Origin: CAVOEB01 sp965249645
GTDB lineage: Bacteria > Pseudomonadota > Alphaproteobacteria > UBA828 > JAPUJA01
Assembly: GCA_965249645.1 (NCBI GenBank)
Contig: CBDFML010000011.1
Span: 1 to 64,000 of the forward strand
DNA: 64,000 nt
Direction of reading: 5' to 3'
Shown here: one piece after another, positions 1 to 8,593 of the stretch
Numbering within the stretch: position 1 is the stretch's first letter
How the letters are laid out: every line of letters begins with the position of its first letter
Made by a program: the position numbers and the translations under genes
Notes under the pieces: generated by a model
What the model saw: the letters and a program-made list of their open reading frames with translations, nothing else
Told to the model about the DNA's origin: nothing
The model's database searches: none

Positions 1-704
1 AACCCGATGGGGTCCTCGGCGGTGACCAGCGCGGTCGTCGCCTCGCGCGATGCGGTCATGAAGCGGGCGGGGTCGTGCGAAGGCACGCCCTTGGTGCCGC
101 GCACCACGATCGCCTTGAGATTCTTCGAGCCCATCACCGCGCCCACGCCCGAGCGCCCGGCGGCGCGGTGCAGGTCGTTGACGATGCAGGCGAAGCGGCA
201 GCCGTATTCGCCCGCCTCGCCGATCGAGGCGACTTTGGCCTGGGGGTCGTGGCGTTTTTGAAGCGTGGGTTCGGTATGCCAGACGGAGGTGCCCCACAGA
301 TCGTCGGCGGGAAGGATTTCGACCTCGTCGTCGCGGATCAGCAGGTAGACCGGCGAGTTCGCCTTGCCCTCGACGATCAGCAGGTCGTAGCCCGCCATCT
401 TGAGCTCGGCGCTCCACTTGCCGCCCGAATTGGAACAGGTGATCGCGCCCGTGAGCGCGCCCTTGGTGATGACCGTGTGACGCCCGCCGGTGGGCGCGAG
501 GGTGCCGGTGAGTGGGCCGGTGGCGAAGATGATCTTGTTGCCGGGGTCAAGCGCATCGACCGTGGGGTCGATCTCTTCCATCAGGTACTTGCTGCCCAGG
601 CCGCGGCTGCCGATATAGCTCATCGCCCACTCCATGTTGAGCGGTTCGGTGGCCACGGTTTTCTTGGTCAAATTGACGCGCAGGGCCTGCTTCTGCCAAC
701 CCAT
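1..704 (-). CDS. aldehyde:ferredoxin oxidoreductase family protein, partial (N-terminal 234 codons)
   Basis: This gene starts with ATG at 704 and reads off the left edge without a stop, so only the N-terminal third is present. It keeps the family features of its two complete neighbours: N-terminal MGWQKQALRVNLT, the pterin-contacting stretch KGALTGAITCSNSGGKW, and AGRSGVGAVMGSKNLKAI. The start has a strong Shine-Dalgarno (AAGGGAGA) just upstream. It is the third AOR homologue of a minus-strand operon, 91 bases after the stop of the second copy. AORs use a tungsto- or molybdopterin and a [4Fe-4S] cluster to oxidise aldehydes to acids in the cytoplasm. The cluster cysteines lie outside the window, so activity cannot be judged here. 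Confidence 0.88.
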   Translation of the reverse strand, partial: MGWQKQALRVNLTKKTVATEPLNMEWAMSYIGSRGLGSKYLMEEIDPTVDALDPGNKIIFATGPLTGTLAPTGGRHTVITKGALTGAITCSNSGGKWSAELKMAGYDLLIVEGKANSPVYLLIRDDEVEILPADDLWGTSVWHTEPTLQKRHDPQAKVASIGEAGEYGCRFACIVNDLHRAAGRSGVGAVMGSKNLKAIVVRGTKGVPSHDPARFMTASREATTALVTAEDPIG

Positions 705-795
705 GAGACTTCTCCCTTAAGCTCGGTTACGGCCCCACTATAGGCAAACCGGCGCCCCGGTGGGAAGTTCTTCGCGCTCTGCCGAGCAGGCTTGC

Positions 796-2616
796 CTAGA
801 GACCGAGGCGGGCGAGGGTCGCGTTGCTGGGCACGCCGTCCGTCGACCAGCCGCGCTGTTCGTAATAGGCGGGCAGCATGGCATCGAGCGGGCAGACCGC
901 GCCCTTGGCGGAACCGCTGGTCAGCGGCTCTTCGAGGATGCGCCGGGGCAAGGTATCGTCCGCCGCGCTCAGGCCCGCTTGCAGGTTGAACTGGCGCTCG
1001 AGGGTCCAGATTCGCTCGCCGGTTTCGCGCAGGCGGTCGAGATCCCAGCCGCCGCCGCAGGCCGCCTCGAGATGGGCGGCGAGCAAGTCGTGGGGCCAGC
1101 CGTTATAGAGCGCAAACACGCAGATACCCGAGGAGTCCACCGCCGCGTTCCAGTCCTGGGTGGATTTAACGATACCGGGCTTTTCGTCCAGCGGACCGGC
1201 CGCGAAATCGCTCGCAAATGGGGTCGCGCGCATGTGACAGGCGCCGCGATTGCTGGTGGCGTAGGCGAGCCCCATGCCGGGCATGGAGCGGCCGTCATAG
1301 CCGGCGAATTCCTGGCCCTTGACAGTCATGGCGAACTCGGGCCGGTCGTATTTCGCACAGAGCCGCGCAGCCCCCATCCCGACCTCGCGCCCGAAGCCCT
1401 CGGCCCGGCCCGCGGCTTCGGCGAGCTGGACCAAGGCGTGGGCGTTACCGAAATGCAGGTCGATGCCACCGGTATGCTCCGTCGTGATCACGCCTTCCTC
1501 GAACAGCTCCATCGCCGCGGCAATGGAGCCGCCGAGCGAGATCGGGTCCATGCCGTGCTCGTTGCACATGAAGCCCGCGAAGGTGGCCGCGTCGAGGTCG
1601 TCGACCCCGACCATGGCGCCCAGCCCGTAGACGGATTCGTATTCCAGCCCGCCCGAGGCGATGTGATATTCGGGCCGATCGCGAACCGAAAAATGCTCCG
1701 GATGGATATGGGCGATGCGCCCACAACCTATGGTACAGGCAAAGCAGGCCGAGTTTGTTACCAGGTTGCGATGGCCGTCGGGCAGGCGCTCGGCGATCGC
1801 TTCGGCCGAGATGTTCTCGACGCCCTCGAACTGGACATCGCGGTTGTTGCGCGTGGGCAGGGTGCCGAAGGAATTGGCGACCATCGCCATGCGCGAGGTG
1901 CCGGTCTCGGTCAGCTCCTGGCGCCGTTCGCTCGACGCCAGAGCCGCGTGGCCTTCGGCGACGACGGCGCGAAAGGCGGACGGATTGCGCAGCGGCACGC
2001 CCTTCGTGCCGCGCACGGCGATCGCCTTGAGGTTCTTCGAGCCCATCACCGCACCGACGCCCGAGCGCCCCGGGGCGCGGTGCATGTCGTTGATGATGCA
2101 GGCGATGCGGGATGCGGCCTCGCCGGCAGCGCCAATGGACGCCACTTTCATCTGGGGATCGTGGCGGCGCTGGAGCGTGGTTTCAGTGTGCCAGACCGTG
2201 GTGCCCCAGAGATCGTCCGCCGGGAGCAATTCGGCCTCGCCGTCGTCGATCACGAGATAGACGGGCGAGACCGCGCGGCCTTCGACGATGACCATGTCGT
2301 AGCCCGCGAACTTGAGCTCCGCACCCCACTTGCCCCCCGAGTTGGACGCCGCGATCGCGCCCGTGAGCGCGCCCTTGGTGACCACCGTGAAACGCCCGCC
2401 TGTCGACGCCGCGGTGCCCGTGAGCGGACCGGTCGCGAAGATCAGCTTGTTGCCGGGAGCGAGAGGATCGACGGCCGCGTCGATCTCTTCATAGAGGTAC
2501 TTGCTGCCGAGACCGCGCGAGCCGAGGTAACGTTCCGCCCAGTCGCGGTTGAGCGGCTCGGGCGCGCATCGCCCTTCGGTGAGGTTGACGCGCAGAATCT
2601 GCCCTTGCCATGCCAC
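796..2616 (-). CDS. aldehyde:ferredoxin oxidoreductase family protein (copy 2)
   Basis: A 606-residue full-length AOR homologue, the usual size of the tungsten/molybdenum bis-pterin aldehyde oxidoreductases. The cluster ligands are visible as C291, C294 and C298 (NSACFACTIGCGR), with a fourth at C499 (SSGICVF). The pterin region KGALTGAIAASNSGGKWG lies near residue 81 and AGRSGVGAVMGSKNLKA near 183. The start is GTG at 2616 with GGAGAG about nine bases upstream. It lies 41 bases after copy 3 and is closely similar to it. The expected reaction is aldehyde to carboxylate with electrons to a ferredoxin-like acceptor; the substrate is not predictable. No ferredoxin gene is in the operon. Confidence 0.92.
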   Translation of the reverse strand: MAWQGQILRVNLTEGRCAPEPLNRDWAERYLGSRGLGSKYLYEEIDAAVDPLAPGNKLIFATGPLTGTAASTGGRFTVVTKGALTGAIAASNSGGKWGAELKFAGYDMVIVEGRAVSPVYLVIDDGEAELLPADDLWGTTVWHTETTLQRRHDPQMKVASIGAAGEAASRIACIINDMHRAPGRSGVGAVMGSKNLKAIAVRGTKGVPLRNPSAFRAVVAEGHAALASSERRQELTETGTSRMAMVANSFGTLPTRNNRDVQFEGVENISAEAIAERLPDGHRNLVTNSACFACTIGCGRIAHIHPEHFSVRDRPEYHIASGGLEYESVYGLGAMVGVDDLDAATFAGFMCNEHGMDPISLGGSIAAAMELFEEGVITTEHTGGIDLHFGNAHALVQLAEAAGRAEGFGREVGMGAARLCAKYDRPEFAMTVKGQEFAGYDGRSMPGMGLAYATSNRGACHMRATPFASDFAAGPLDEKPGIVKSTQDWNAAVDSSGICVFALYNGWPHDLLAAHLEAACGGGWDLDRLRETGERIWTLERQFNLQAGLSAADDTLPRRILEEPLTSGSAKGAVCPLDAMLPAYYEQRGWSTDGVPSNATLARLGL

Positions 2617-2657
2617 GATCGCGTGCTCTCCGGTTACCGGCGACGCCGCGCGCGGAA

Positions 2658-4469
2658 TCAGTCGAGGCCGAGGCGGGTCAGCGTCTGGCTGGCGGGAACG
2701 CCCTCGGGATCCCAGCCGCGCAGCTCGTAATATTCGGGCAGCATCTCGGGCAGGCGGGAAGTCCCGCCCTTGGCGGTGCCTGATTTACGCGGCTCGTCGA
2801 GGATGCGCGCGGGCAGACTGTCATCGGTGATGCTTAAACCCGCCTTGAGATTGAACAGACGCTCAAGGTTCCAGATCCGCTCACCGGTCTCGAGCAGGCG
2901 CTCGGCGCTCCAGCCGCCCTCGCAAGCGGCGTCGATCTGGGCGGCGAGCATGTCGGCCTCCCACCCCGAGAGCACCGCGAACAGGCAGATGCCCGTAGAA
3001 TCGACAACCGCGTGGAAGTCCTGGGAATTCTTGACGATCGAGGGCTTGCCCTCGACCTCCTGGCGCGCGAAGTCATCGGCGTAGGGGTTGGCGCGGACGT
3101 GGCAGGCCCCGCGATTGCTGGTCGCGTAGGCCAGCCCCATGCCCTGCATGGAGCGTCCGTCATAGCCCGCAAACTCCTGGCCCTTGACGGTCATGGCAAA
3201 CTTGGGATGGCCGTATTTGGCACACAGCCGCGCCGCGCCCAGCCCGATATCGCGACCGAAGCCCTCGCCCTTGCCGATCAGCTCGGCCATCTGGCAGAGA
3301 ACTTCCGCACTGCCGAAGCGAAGCTCGATGCCGTCGGTCTGTTCGGTCGTGATGATGCCCTCCTCGAACAGCTCCATCGCCGCAGCGATCGAGGCGCCGA
3401 GCGAGATCGGGTCCATGCCGTGCTCGTTGGCCATGAAGCCCGCGAAGGTCGCGGCGTCGAGGTCGTCGACCCCGACCATCGCGCCGACCCCGTAGGCGGT
3501 TTCGTATTCCAGCCCGCCCGACGCGATGTGGTATTCGGGCCGCTCGCGGACGGAGAAATGATCAGGACGGATGTGGGAAATCCGGCCGCAGCCGATGGTG
3601 CAGGCAAAGCAGGCGCCGTTGGTAATCAAATTACGGTGGCCGTCGGGCTGGGTCTCCATCATCGCCTCGGCGCCGATGTTGTCGGCGCCCTCGAACTGGC
3701 AATCGCGGTTGTTGCGCGTGGGCAGGGTGCCGAACGCGTTGACCACAGCGGTCATCGCGTTGGTGCCGTAGGTGGTGAAGCCCTCGCGGCCCTCGCTGTC
3801 GGCCAGGAATTGCTTTCCGGCCTCGGTAGCGGCCATGAAGGCCTTGGGATCACGGGTCGGCACGCCCTTTGTGCCACGCACGGCGATCGCCTTGAGGTTC
3901 TTCGAGCCCATCACCGCGCCGACGCCCGAACGCCCCGCGGCGCGATGCAGGTCGTTGACCACGCAGGCGAAGCGGCAGCCCCACTCGCCCGCCTCGCCGA
4001 TCGAGGCGACCTTTGCTTGCGGATCGTGACGGTGCTGGAGCGTGGTTTCGGTGTGCCAGACCGTGGTGCCCCAGAGATCGTCTGCCGGGAGCAGCTCGGC
4101 CACCTTGTCGCGCAGCAGCAGATAGACGGGCTTTTTCGCCCGGCCTTCGACGATGATCATGTCGTAGCCGGCGAACTTGAGTTCCGCACCCCATTTGCCG
4201 CCCGAGTTGGACGCCGCGATCGCGCCCTTGGTGACCACCGTGTAACGCCCGCCGGTCGACGCAGCGGTGCCCGTGAGCGGGCCGGTCGCAAAGATCAGCT
4301 TGTTGCCCGGATCGAGCGGATCGACGGCAGGATCGATCTCCTCGTAGAGGTACTTGCTGCCCAAGCCGCGCGAGCCCAGATAATCCAACGCCCATTCGCG
4401 GTTCAGCGGCTCGGCCGTACAACGACCGGCCGTGAGATCGACCCGTAATATCTGCCCCTGCCAGCCCAT
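2658..4469 (-). CDS. aldehyde:ferredoxin oxidoreductase family protein (copy 3, LTG deleted)
   Basis: A 603-residue AOR homologue, very similar to copy 2. It keeps the CxxCxxxC cluster motif (NGACFACTIGCGR) and a distal cysteine in STGICLF. It lacks the three residues LTG in the pterin-contacting segment: copy 1 and copy 2 read KGALTGAI, here it is KGAI. The loss is exactly nine bases between short GGCGCG repeats, so the frame is kept. The gene begins four bases after the DUF1330 stop, which indicates one transcript. It may be an active enzyme with an altered cofactor loop or a paralogue with another role; sequence alone cannot decide. Confidence 0.92.
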   Translation of the reverse strand: MGWQGQILRVDLTAGRCTAEPLNREWALDYLGSRGLGSKYLYEEIDPAVDPLDPGNKLIFATGPLTGTAASTGGRYTVVTKGAIAASNSGGKWGAELKFAGYDMIIVEGRAKKPVYLLLRDKVAELLPADDLWGTTVWHTETTLQHRHDPQAKVASIGEAGEWGCRFACVVNDLHRAAGRSGVGAVMGSKNLKAIAVRGTKGVPTRDPKAFMAATEAGKQFLADSEGREGFTTYGTNAMTAVVNAFGTLPTRNNRDCQFEGADNIGAEAMMETQPDGHRNLITNGACFACTIGCGRISHIRPDHFSVRERPEYHIASGGLEYETAYGVGAMVGVDDLDAATFAGFMANEHGMDPISLGASIAAAMELFEEGIITTEQTDGIELRFGSAEVLCQMAELIGKGEGFGRDIGLGAARLCAKYGHPKFAMTVKGQEFAGYDGRSMQGMGLAYATSNRGACHVRANPYADDFARQEVEGKPSIVKNSQDFHAVVDSTGICLFAVLSGWEADMLAAQIDAACEGGWSAERLLETGERIWNLERLFNLKAGLSITDDSLPARILDEPRKSGTAKGGTSRLPEMLPEYYELRGWDPEGVPASQTLTRLGLD

Positions 4470-4473
4470 TGTC

Positions 4474-5067
4474 CTAAACCCCCTCTGTAATCCAGACTGT
4501 CGCGTCGGCCGCCGCCTTGCGAATGGCGAGCGGTGCGGCGTATTCGGGCGAAGCGTACCACGCGGCGGCGCGCTCGAAGCTGTTGAATTCGATCACCACC
4601 ACGCGCTCGCCGAGCGGGCCGCCCTCGACGGCCTCGGTTTGACCGCCCCGCGCGAGGAAGCGCCCGCGGAACGCGGTGATCGCCGCGCCGGCCCCGGCCT
4701 TGTAGTCCTCGTAGCGGGTGGCATCGGTTACGGTGATCTGGGCGATCACGTAGCCGGCCGCGCCGCCGGTGGGTGCCTGGTCGGTGCCTTCGACGGCGAA
4801 GATGTGGGAGCGGGTGGCGGCGAGCCTAATCTTAAGCAGTTCGGCGTAGCCGGGCGATGCGTACCACGCGCGGAGTTTCTCGAGGCTCTCGAATGCGACG
4901 ACGACGAGGACGCCGTTGGGCGAAGCCCCCTCGGGCGCTTCGGTGCGTCCCGCCCGGGCCACGACCCGGGCGCCGAACGCATCGAGCGTGGCGCCGACCC
5001 CTTGGACGTAAGTGCCGAAACCCTCGGGATCGGTGATCTCGACGTCGCCGATCAGATATGCCGTCAT
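4474..5067 (-). CDS. tandem DUF1330 domain protein
   Basis: A 197-residue protein made of two copies of the small DUF1330 (dimeric alpha-beta barrel, YciI/EthD-like) fold. Residues 1-95 and about 100-197 align: both contain a GYVIAQI/AYLIGDV-type first strand, a segment ending in RGGQTEA or RAGRTEA, a strand with VVV(I/A)EF, and WYASPEYA or WYASPGYA. Single-domain members are about 95 residues, so this is an in-frame duplication. DUF1330 has no established reaction. It sits between the amidotransferase pair and the AOR genes in the same operon, which suggests a role in that pathway, for example as a small-molecule isomerase or binding protein, but this is inference. Confidence 0.85.
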   Translation of the reverse strand: MTAYLIGDVEITDPEGFGTYVQGVGATLDAFGARVVARAGRTEAPEGASPNGVLVVVAFESLEKLRAWYASPGYAELLKIRLAATRSHIFAVEGTDQAPTGGAAGYVIAQITVTDATRYEDYKAGAGAAITAFRGRFLARGGQTEAVEGGPLGERVVVIEFNSFERAAAWYASPEYAAPLAIRKAAADATVWITEGV

Positions 5068-5089
5068 GGTCGTTTCCTTCGGGTGAGGG

Positions 5090-5821
5090 TTAGTCGATAA
5101 TACCGGAGCCGCGCAGGAAATTCGCCAGCATGCGGGGCGCGTCAGGCAGTGGCCGGAAGCGCTCGATCGCCTGCGGGTTGGTCTCGTAATCGTCGGCCAT
5201 CATGATATCAATGGTCACCTCGGGATGGAACTGCGCGGTGACCCAGCCGCCGCCGTGATCGAGCGCGCCCGCCTCGTACCACTCGGTGGTGGCGAGCACG
5301 GTCGTTTCGGGCGGGATCTCGACAACGTGATCGTAATGGCCGAAATGGAACTCGGGCGCAACGCCGTAGCCGGCGAAGAGATAATGGTCGCGGCCCGCCT
5401 CGGTCACAGCGGCCTGGTAGCTGCCGTGGACCATGCCGTGAGCGTTGGGCTCGACCCGCCCGCCGCGCATGACGCTGACCATCTGGTGGCCGCCGCAGAT
5501 GCCGAGCAGGGGGCGCCCGGTTTCGCGATACTCCGCGAGCCAGTCCATTGCGGTCTTTTGCCAGGCAAAGCCGTCGTTGATCGACGGATAGCTGCCGCCG
5601 ACGAACACGGCATCGGCCACGCCCGGGTCGGGCAGGGATTCGCCGCGATAGACGTCGATGCTGACGAAATCGAGCCGATCCAGCAGGCCGAGTTCGCGCA
5701 GGCGGTTGGTGAACCACACGCCGTCATAGCCCGAGCCGTCGTCGAGGGGCTCGAAGCGCGCCGGGTCGAGCTCGGGGTCTTCTGAGTTGATCGAGACATG
5801 CAGCAAGGTGGGGACAGTCAT
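5090..5821 (-). CDS. class I glutamine amidotransferase-like protein (copy 1)
   Basis: A 243-residue stand-alone GATase-1 fold protein. The nucleophile elbow is LLGICGGHQM and the C-terminal His-Glu pair is in TAQFHPEV, so the Cys-His-Glu triad is complete. The open frame extends far upstream to 6280, but that part overlaps the neighbouring GATase; the ATG at 5821 (MTVPTLLHVSIN) matches the start of the paralogue and is chosen. It follows the paralogue by eight bases and precedes the DUF1330 gene by 22. Class I GATases release ammonia from glutamine or, in PuuD-like members, hydrolyse gamma-glutamyl amides. No synthetase partner domain is attached, so a hydrolase role is possible. Confidence 0.82.
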   Translation of the reverse strand: MTVPTLLHVSINSEDPELDPARFEPLDDGSGYDGVWFTNRLRELGLLDRLDFVSIDVYRGESLPDPGVADAVFVGGSYPSINDGFAWQKTAMDWLAEYRETGRPLLGICGGHQMVSVMRGGRVEPNAHGMVHGSYQAAVTEAGRDHYLFAGYGVAPEFHFGHYDHVVEIPPETTVLATTEWYEAGALDHGGGWVTAQFHPEVTIDIMMADDYETNPQAIERFRPLPDAPRMLANFLRGSGIID

Positions 5822-5829
5822 GATTGTGC

Positions 5830-6555
5830 TCACAAAATACCGGTGCCGGTGAGGAAATTGACGAACAGGCGCGGCGCGTCGGGCAGGTCGCGGTAATAGA
5901 GGTGGGGCTCGGGCACCTCCTGGGACACCGCGGCCATGCAGCCGTCGGCGGTCATTTCGGGATGAAACTGGGTGGTCACCCAATCGTCGCCGTGGTCGAT
6001 GGCCGCGGCCTCGAAGATCTCGCTCGACGCGAGCAGCGTCGCGCCGTCGGGCAAACGCTCGACATGCTCCTCGTTGCCGAAATGAAAGTGCGGGGCGTCG
6101 TCGAAGCCCTCGAAGACGAAATGGGCGCGCCCCGCCTCGGTCAGCTCGAGCGGCTTGCTGCCGACGAAGCGTCCGCCGGGCAAGGGCGCCACCTGACCGC
6201 CATGCATGTGGCTGACCATCTGATGGCCGCCGCAGGCGGCAAACAGCGGCCGGCCGGTCGCGCGGTATTCGGCCAGCCACGTCATCATGGAGGTCTGCCA
6301 GTCGAGACCGTCGTTGATCGAGGGAATGGAGCCGCCGACAAAGACGACGTCGTAATCTTCAGGATCGGGCAACGCCTCACCGTGGGCGACGTCGACGCTC
6401 GTGTAGTCGAGCAGCTCAATAACGCCGAGCTCGTTCAGCCGGTTGGCGAACCACACCCCGTCGTGATGGGTGTCGTCGGAGCCCGCGTAGATCGCGATCA
6501 TCTCGTCGAGATCGCCGCCGGTAATCGAGATCTGCAACAGCCGCTTGCGCGCCAT
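5830..6555 (-). CDS. class I glutamine amidotransferase-like protein (copy 2)
   Basis: A 241-residue paralogue of the downstream gene and the promoter-proximal gene of the minus-strand operon. The catalytic Cys is in AACGGHQMVS and the His-Glu pair in TTQFHPEM. The N-terminus MARKRLLQISITGG is chosen at 6555 because it aligns with the paralogue; longer open frame to 6762 has no similarity to it. A GAGGGA sequence lies about 12 bases upstream. Two tandem GATases of the same family with complete triads suggest either a heteromeric enzyme or two related substrates. The neighbourhood (AOR genes, and a GS-like ligase across the divergent promoter) would fit cleavage of gamma-glutamyl amides, as PuuD does in putrescine use; that link is inference. 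Confidence 0.82.
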   Translation of the reverse strand: MARKRLLQISITGGDLDEMIAIYAGSDDTHHDGVWFANRLNELGVIELLDYTSVDVAHGEALPDPEDYDVVFVGGSIPSINDGLDWQTSMMTWLAEYRATGRPLFAACGGHQMVSHMHGGQVAPLPGGRFVGSKPLELTEAGRAHFVFEGFDDAPHFHFGNEEHVERLPDGATLLASSEIFEAAAIDHGDDWVTTQFHPEMTADGCMAAVSQEVPEPHLYYRDLPDAPRLFVNFLTGTGIL

Positions 6556-6792
6556 CGGTTCGTCGTCCCTCGCCCTCGCCTCGCTCTTGCGTCGAAGCGG
6601 AGGAAACATTCGGACAAAACGGCGGCGGCGTAAAGCCGGAACATGACAGGGCCAGGGGAACGCGCGGCAGACGAAAAGCTTGCATCGCCCCCGTCTGAGG
6701 ATATTCAATGTCTCTTGCGTCTCATCGGAGCGGTGAGGCCGGTACCCCCAGTTATAAAACAAACACTTGAACCTCGTAGGGAGACGTTTCCG
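6556..6792. promoter_or_regulatory. divergent promoter region between AOR operon and folate/ligase genes
   Basis: The 237 bases between the divergent starts at 6555 and 6793 must hold promoters for both operons. The plus-strand gene has a good ribosome site (GGGAG near 6780). The part from about 6740 to 6780 is locally AT-rich (TATAAAACAAACA). I see no clear long inverted repeat for a regulator and no known riboswitch fold. Confidence 0.4.
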
Positions 6793-7734
6793 ATGGCAGG
6801 CTACATACTCACCGACCCCAATTTCAGCGACGGCACGCGCGAAGAAGTCATCGAGCAGATCATGGATCAGCTCCGGGGACGCGACGGCGTCAAGCTTATC
6901 GGGTACGAGCCCGACGCCGATTTCGATCGTCTGCCGGCCGAGGTGCTCGGGCGCCCCGAGGCGGTGCGGGACGCGCTGCTCGATGCCGCCGGCAAGGCCT
7001 ACGAGCTAATCGACATGGATCAGCAGCATGGCCGCCATCCGCGTATCGGGGCCGTGGACACCATCGAGATCTACCCGGCCAAGGGCATCACGATCGAAGA
7101 ATGCGTCGAGTTCGCCGAAGAGTTGGGCCAAGAGCTCTATAAGCGCTACGACGTGCCGATCTATTACACCGGCAAGAACGCGCGCCGCCCCGACCGCGAA
7201 GGCCTGACCGCCATCCGCAAGGGCAATTACGAGGGGCTCAAGGAGTCCGTCCTGGTCGATCCGGAGCGGGCCCCCGATATCGGACCCGCGAAGCTCCATC
7301 CGACGGCGGGCGCCACCATCGTCGGCGCGCTCGAAGAACACGACGCCTATTTCAACGTGGTGCTGGATACGACCGATCTGGATATCGCGAAGAAGCTCGC
7401 CCGCGCCGTGCGCGGCAAACACGGCGGCTTCTTCAATATCCAGGGCGTGATCGGCCTGCCCCAGACCCACCGGCGCACCGGCCAGGCCTGCACGGTGGTG
7501 TCCTGCGAGATCAGCAACCCTCTGCAGACCCCCATCCACCGCGTCTTCAACCTGCTCAAAGCCGAGGCCGCCCGCTACGGGGTCAACGTAATTGCCGGGC
7601 AGGTTTGCGGCACCATTTCGGCCGAGGTGCTTGTCCAGACCGCCGAATGGTATCTGCAGCTCGAAGCGATCAACGGGCCGTGGGATTACAAGACCCAAAT
7701 TATCGAGAACCACCTCTTCGAACTCGATAATTAG
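6793..7734 (+). CDS. glutamate formimidoyltransferase
   Basis: A 313-residue stand-alone formiminotransferase, the size of the N-terminal half of mammalian FTCD. The conserved block with the catalytic histidine is RHPRIGAVDTIEIYP near residue 80, and the second subdomain has GFFNIQGVIGLP. The reaction moves a formimino group from N-formimino-glutamate (or a related formimino-amino acid) to tetrahydrofolate. The open frame reaches 6643, but the ATG at 6793 gives the family N-terminus and has GGGAG ten bases upstream. The cyclodeaminase that uses its product follows after 97 bases. No hut genes lie in the window, so the formimino donor may come from something other than histidine. Confidence 0.9.
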   Translation: MAGYILTDPNFSDGTREEVIEQIMDQLRGRDGVKLIGYEPDADFDRLPAEVLGRPEAVRDALLDAAGKAYELIDMDQQHGRHPRIGAVDTIEIYPAKGITIEECVEFAEELGQELYKRYDVPIYYTGKNARRPDREGLTAIRKGNYEGLKESVLVDPERAPDIGPAKLHPTAGATIVGALEEHDAYFNVVLDTTDLDIAKKLARAVRGKHGGFFNIQGVIGLPQTHRRTGQACTVVSCEISNPLQTPIHRVFNLLKAEAARYGVNVIAGQVCGTISAEVLVQTAEWYLQLEAINGPWDYKTQIIENHLFELDN

Positions 7735-7831
7735 GCTGTTCCCGCTTCCTTGGTGATGGCCCGGCGTCGCGCACGGGAGCGTGCGCCGGGCCATTCCGTG
7801 CGGGTTAGCGCAATACAAGGAGGACGATAAA

Positions 7832-8458
7832 ATGCTCGTAGAGCTATCGGTAGAAGAATTCAGCCAGGTGCTTGGATCCGATTCCCCGGCGCCCGGCGGT
7901 GGCAGCGTGGCGGCGCTTTCGGGAACCCTCGGGGCCGACCTGGTTTCAATGGTTTGCCAGCTGAGTATCGGCAAGAAAGGGCTCGAGTCCTTCGAGAGCG
8001 AACTCGGAGAGATTCTCGACAACGCCCGGGCCCTCTCGAAAAGCCTGCTGAAACGGGTCGACCTCGATACCGAGGCGTTCAACGGCGTGATGGCCGGATT
8101 CAAAATGCCCAAGGAGACCGACGACGAAAAGGCGGCGAGACGAGAGGCGATCCAGGCCGCCTACAAGGAGGCGGTTCAATCACCCCTGGGGATCGCGAGC
8201 GAATGCCTTGCCGTTTTGAGACTGGCCGAAAAACTGGTCGGCAAGTCCAACCCCAACACCCTGAGCGACCTTGGCGTCGCATCACAGCAGGCCTATGCGG
8301 GGCTGGAGGGGGCGATCATGAACGTGAATATCAATTTGCCCTCGATAAAGGACGGGGATTTCGTAGACGCAATCACGTTGGAAACGTCAACTTTCCTCGA
8401 GGACGGCGGTAAAATCAGGGACGTTGTTCATAAATTTGTCGCGGAAAACAGCGCTTAA
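7832..8458 (+). CDS. formimidoyltetrahydrofolate cyclodeaminase / methenyl-THF cyclohydrolase family
   Basis: A 208-residue protein of the FTCD C-terminal (cyclodeaminase) family, also called FchA. The signature SPAPGGGSVAALSGTLGADL is at residues 16-35. It is all-alpha, with the typical SPLGIASECLAVLRLAEKL helix. The family converts 5-formimino-THF to methenyl-THF and ammonia; some members in methylotrophs act as methenyl-THF cyclohydrolases. The start at 7832 is set by a near-perfect AAGGAGGA ribosome site. It forms a functional pair with the preceding formimidoyltransferase, so the eukaryotic bifunctional FTCD is here two genes. Confidence 0.9.
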   Translation: MLVELSVEEFSQVLGSDSPAPGGGSVAALSGTLGADLVSMVCQLSIGKKGLESFESELGEILDNARALSKSLLKRVDLDTEAFNGVMAGFKMPKETDDEKAARREAIQAAYKEAVQSPLGIASECLAVLRLAEKLVGKSNPNTLSDLGVASQQAYAGLEGAIMNVNINLPSIKDGDFVDAITLETSTFLEDGGKIRDVVHKFVAENSA

Positions 8459-8593
8459 CGAGCAGAGACTGGCCTCGGCGAGAGGCCGCCGGCACGGTCG
8501 ATTTATCGTGTCATTTCTCTCTGCTTCCGGGTAGAACAAGCCAAAATTCATCCGCCTTCACAGGCGGCGGAAATCCACAGGGGAGAAACGACC
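8459..8593 (+). promoter_or_regulatory. intergenic leader with two hairpins before the GS-like gene
   Basis: Two short inverted repeats lie here: GGCCTC/GAGGCC at 8471-8487 and CCGCC/GGCGG at 8552-8567. Neither is followed by a T-run, so they do not look like full intrinsic terminators. They could attenuate or stabilise the message between the folate genes and the ligase gene. GGGGAG at about 8580 is the ribosome site of the next gene. Confidence 0.3.

Noticed and set aside
760..2730. A 656-residue plus-strand open frame opposite the second AOR gene
   Set aside because: It is a high-GC mirror frame of a clear AOR gene, with low-complexity Arg/Gly/Ala composition and no family motif. Similar mirrors lie at 75-743 and 3012-4448.
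5822..6280. N-terminal extension of the first GATase frame by 153 residues
   Set aside because: The extension is Arg-rich, lies antiparallel in frame sense over the paralogous GATase gene, and has no counterpart in the paralogue. ATG 5821 gives the conserved start.
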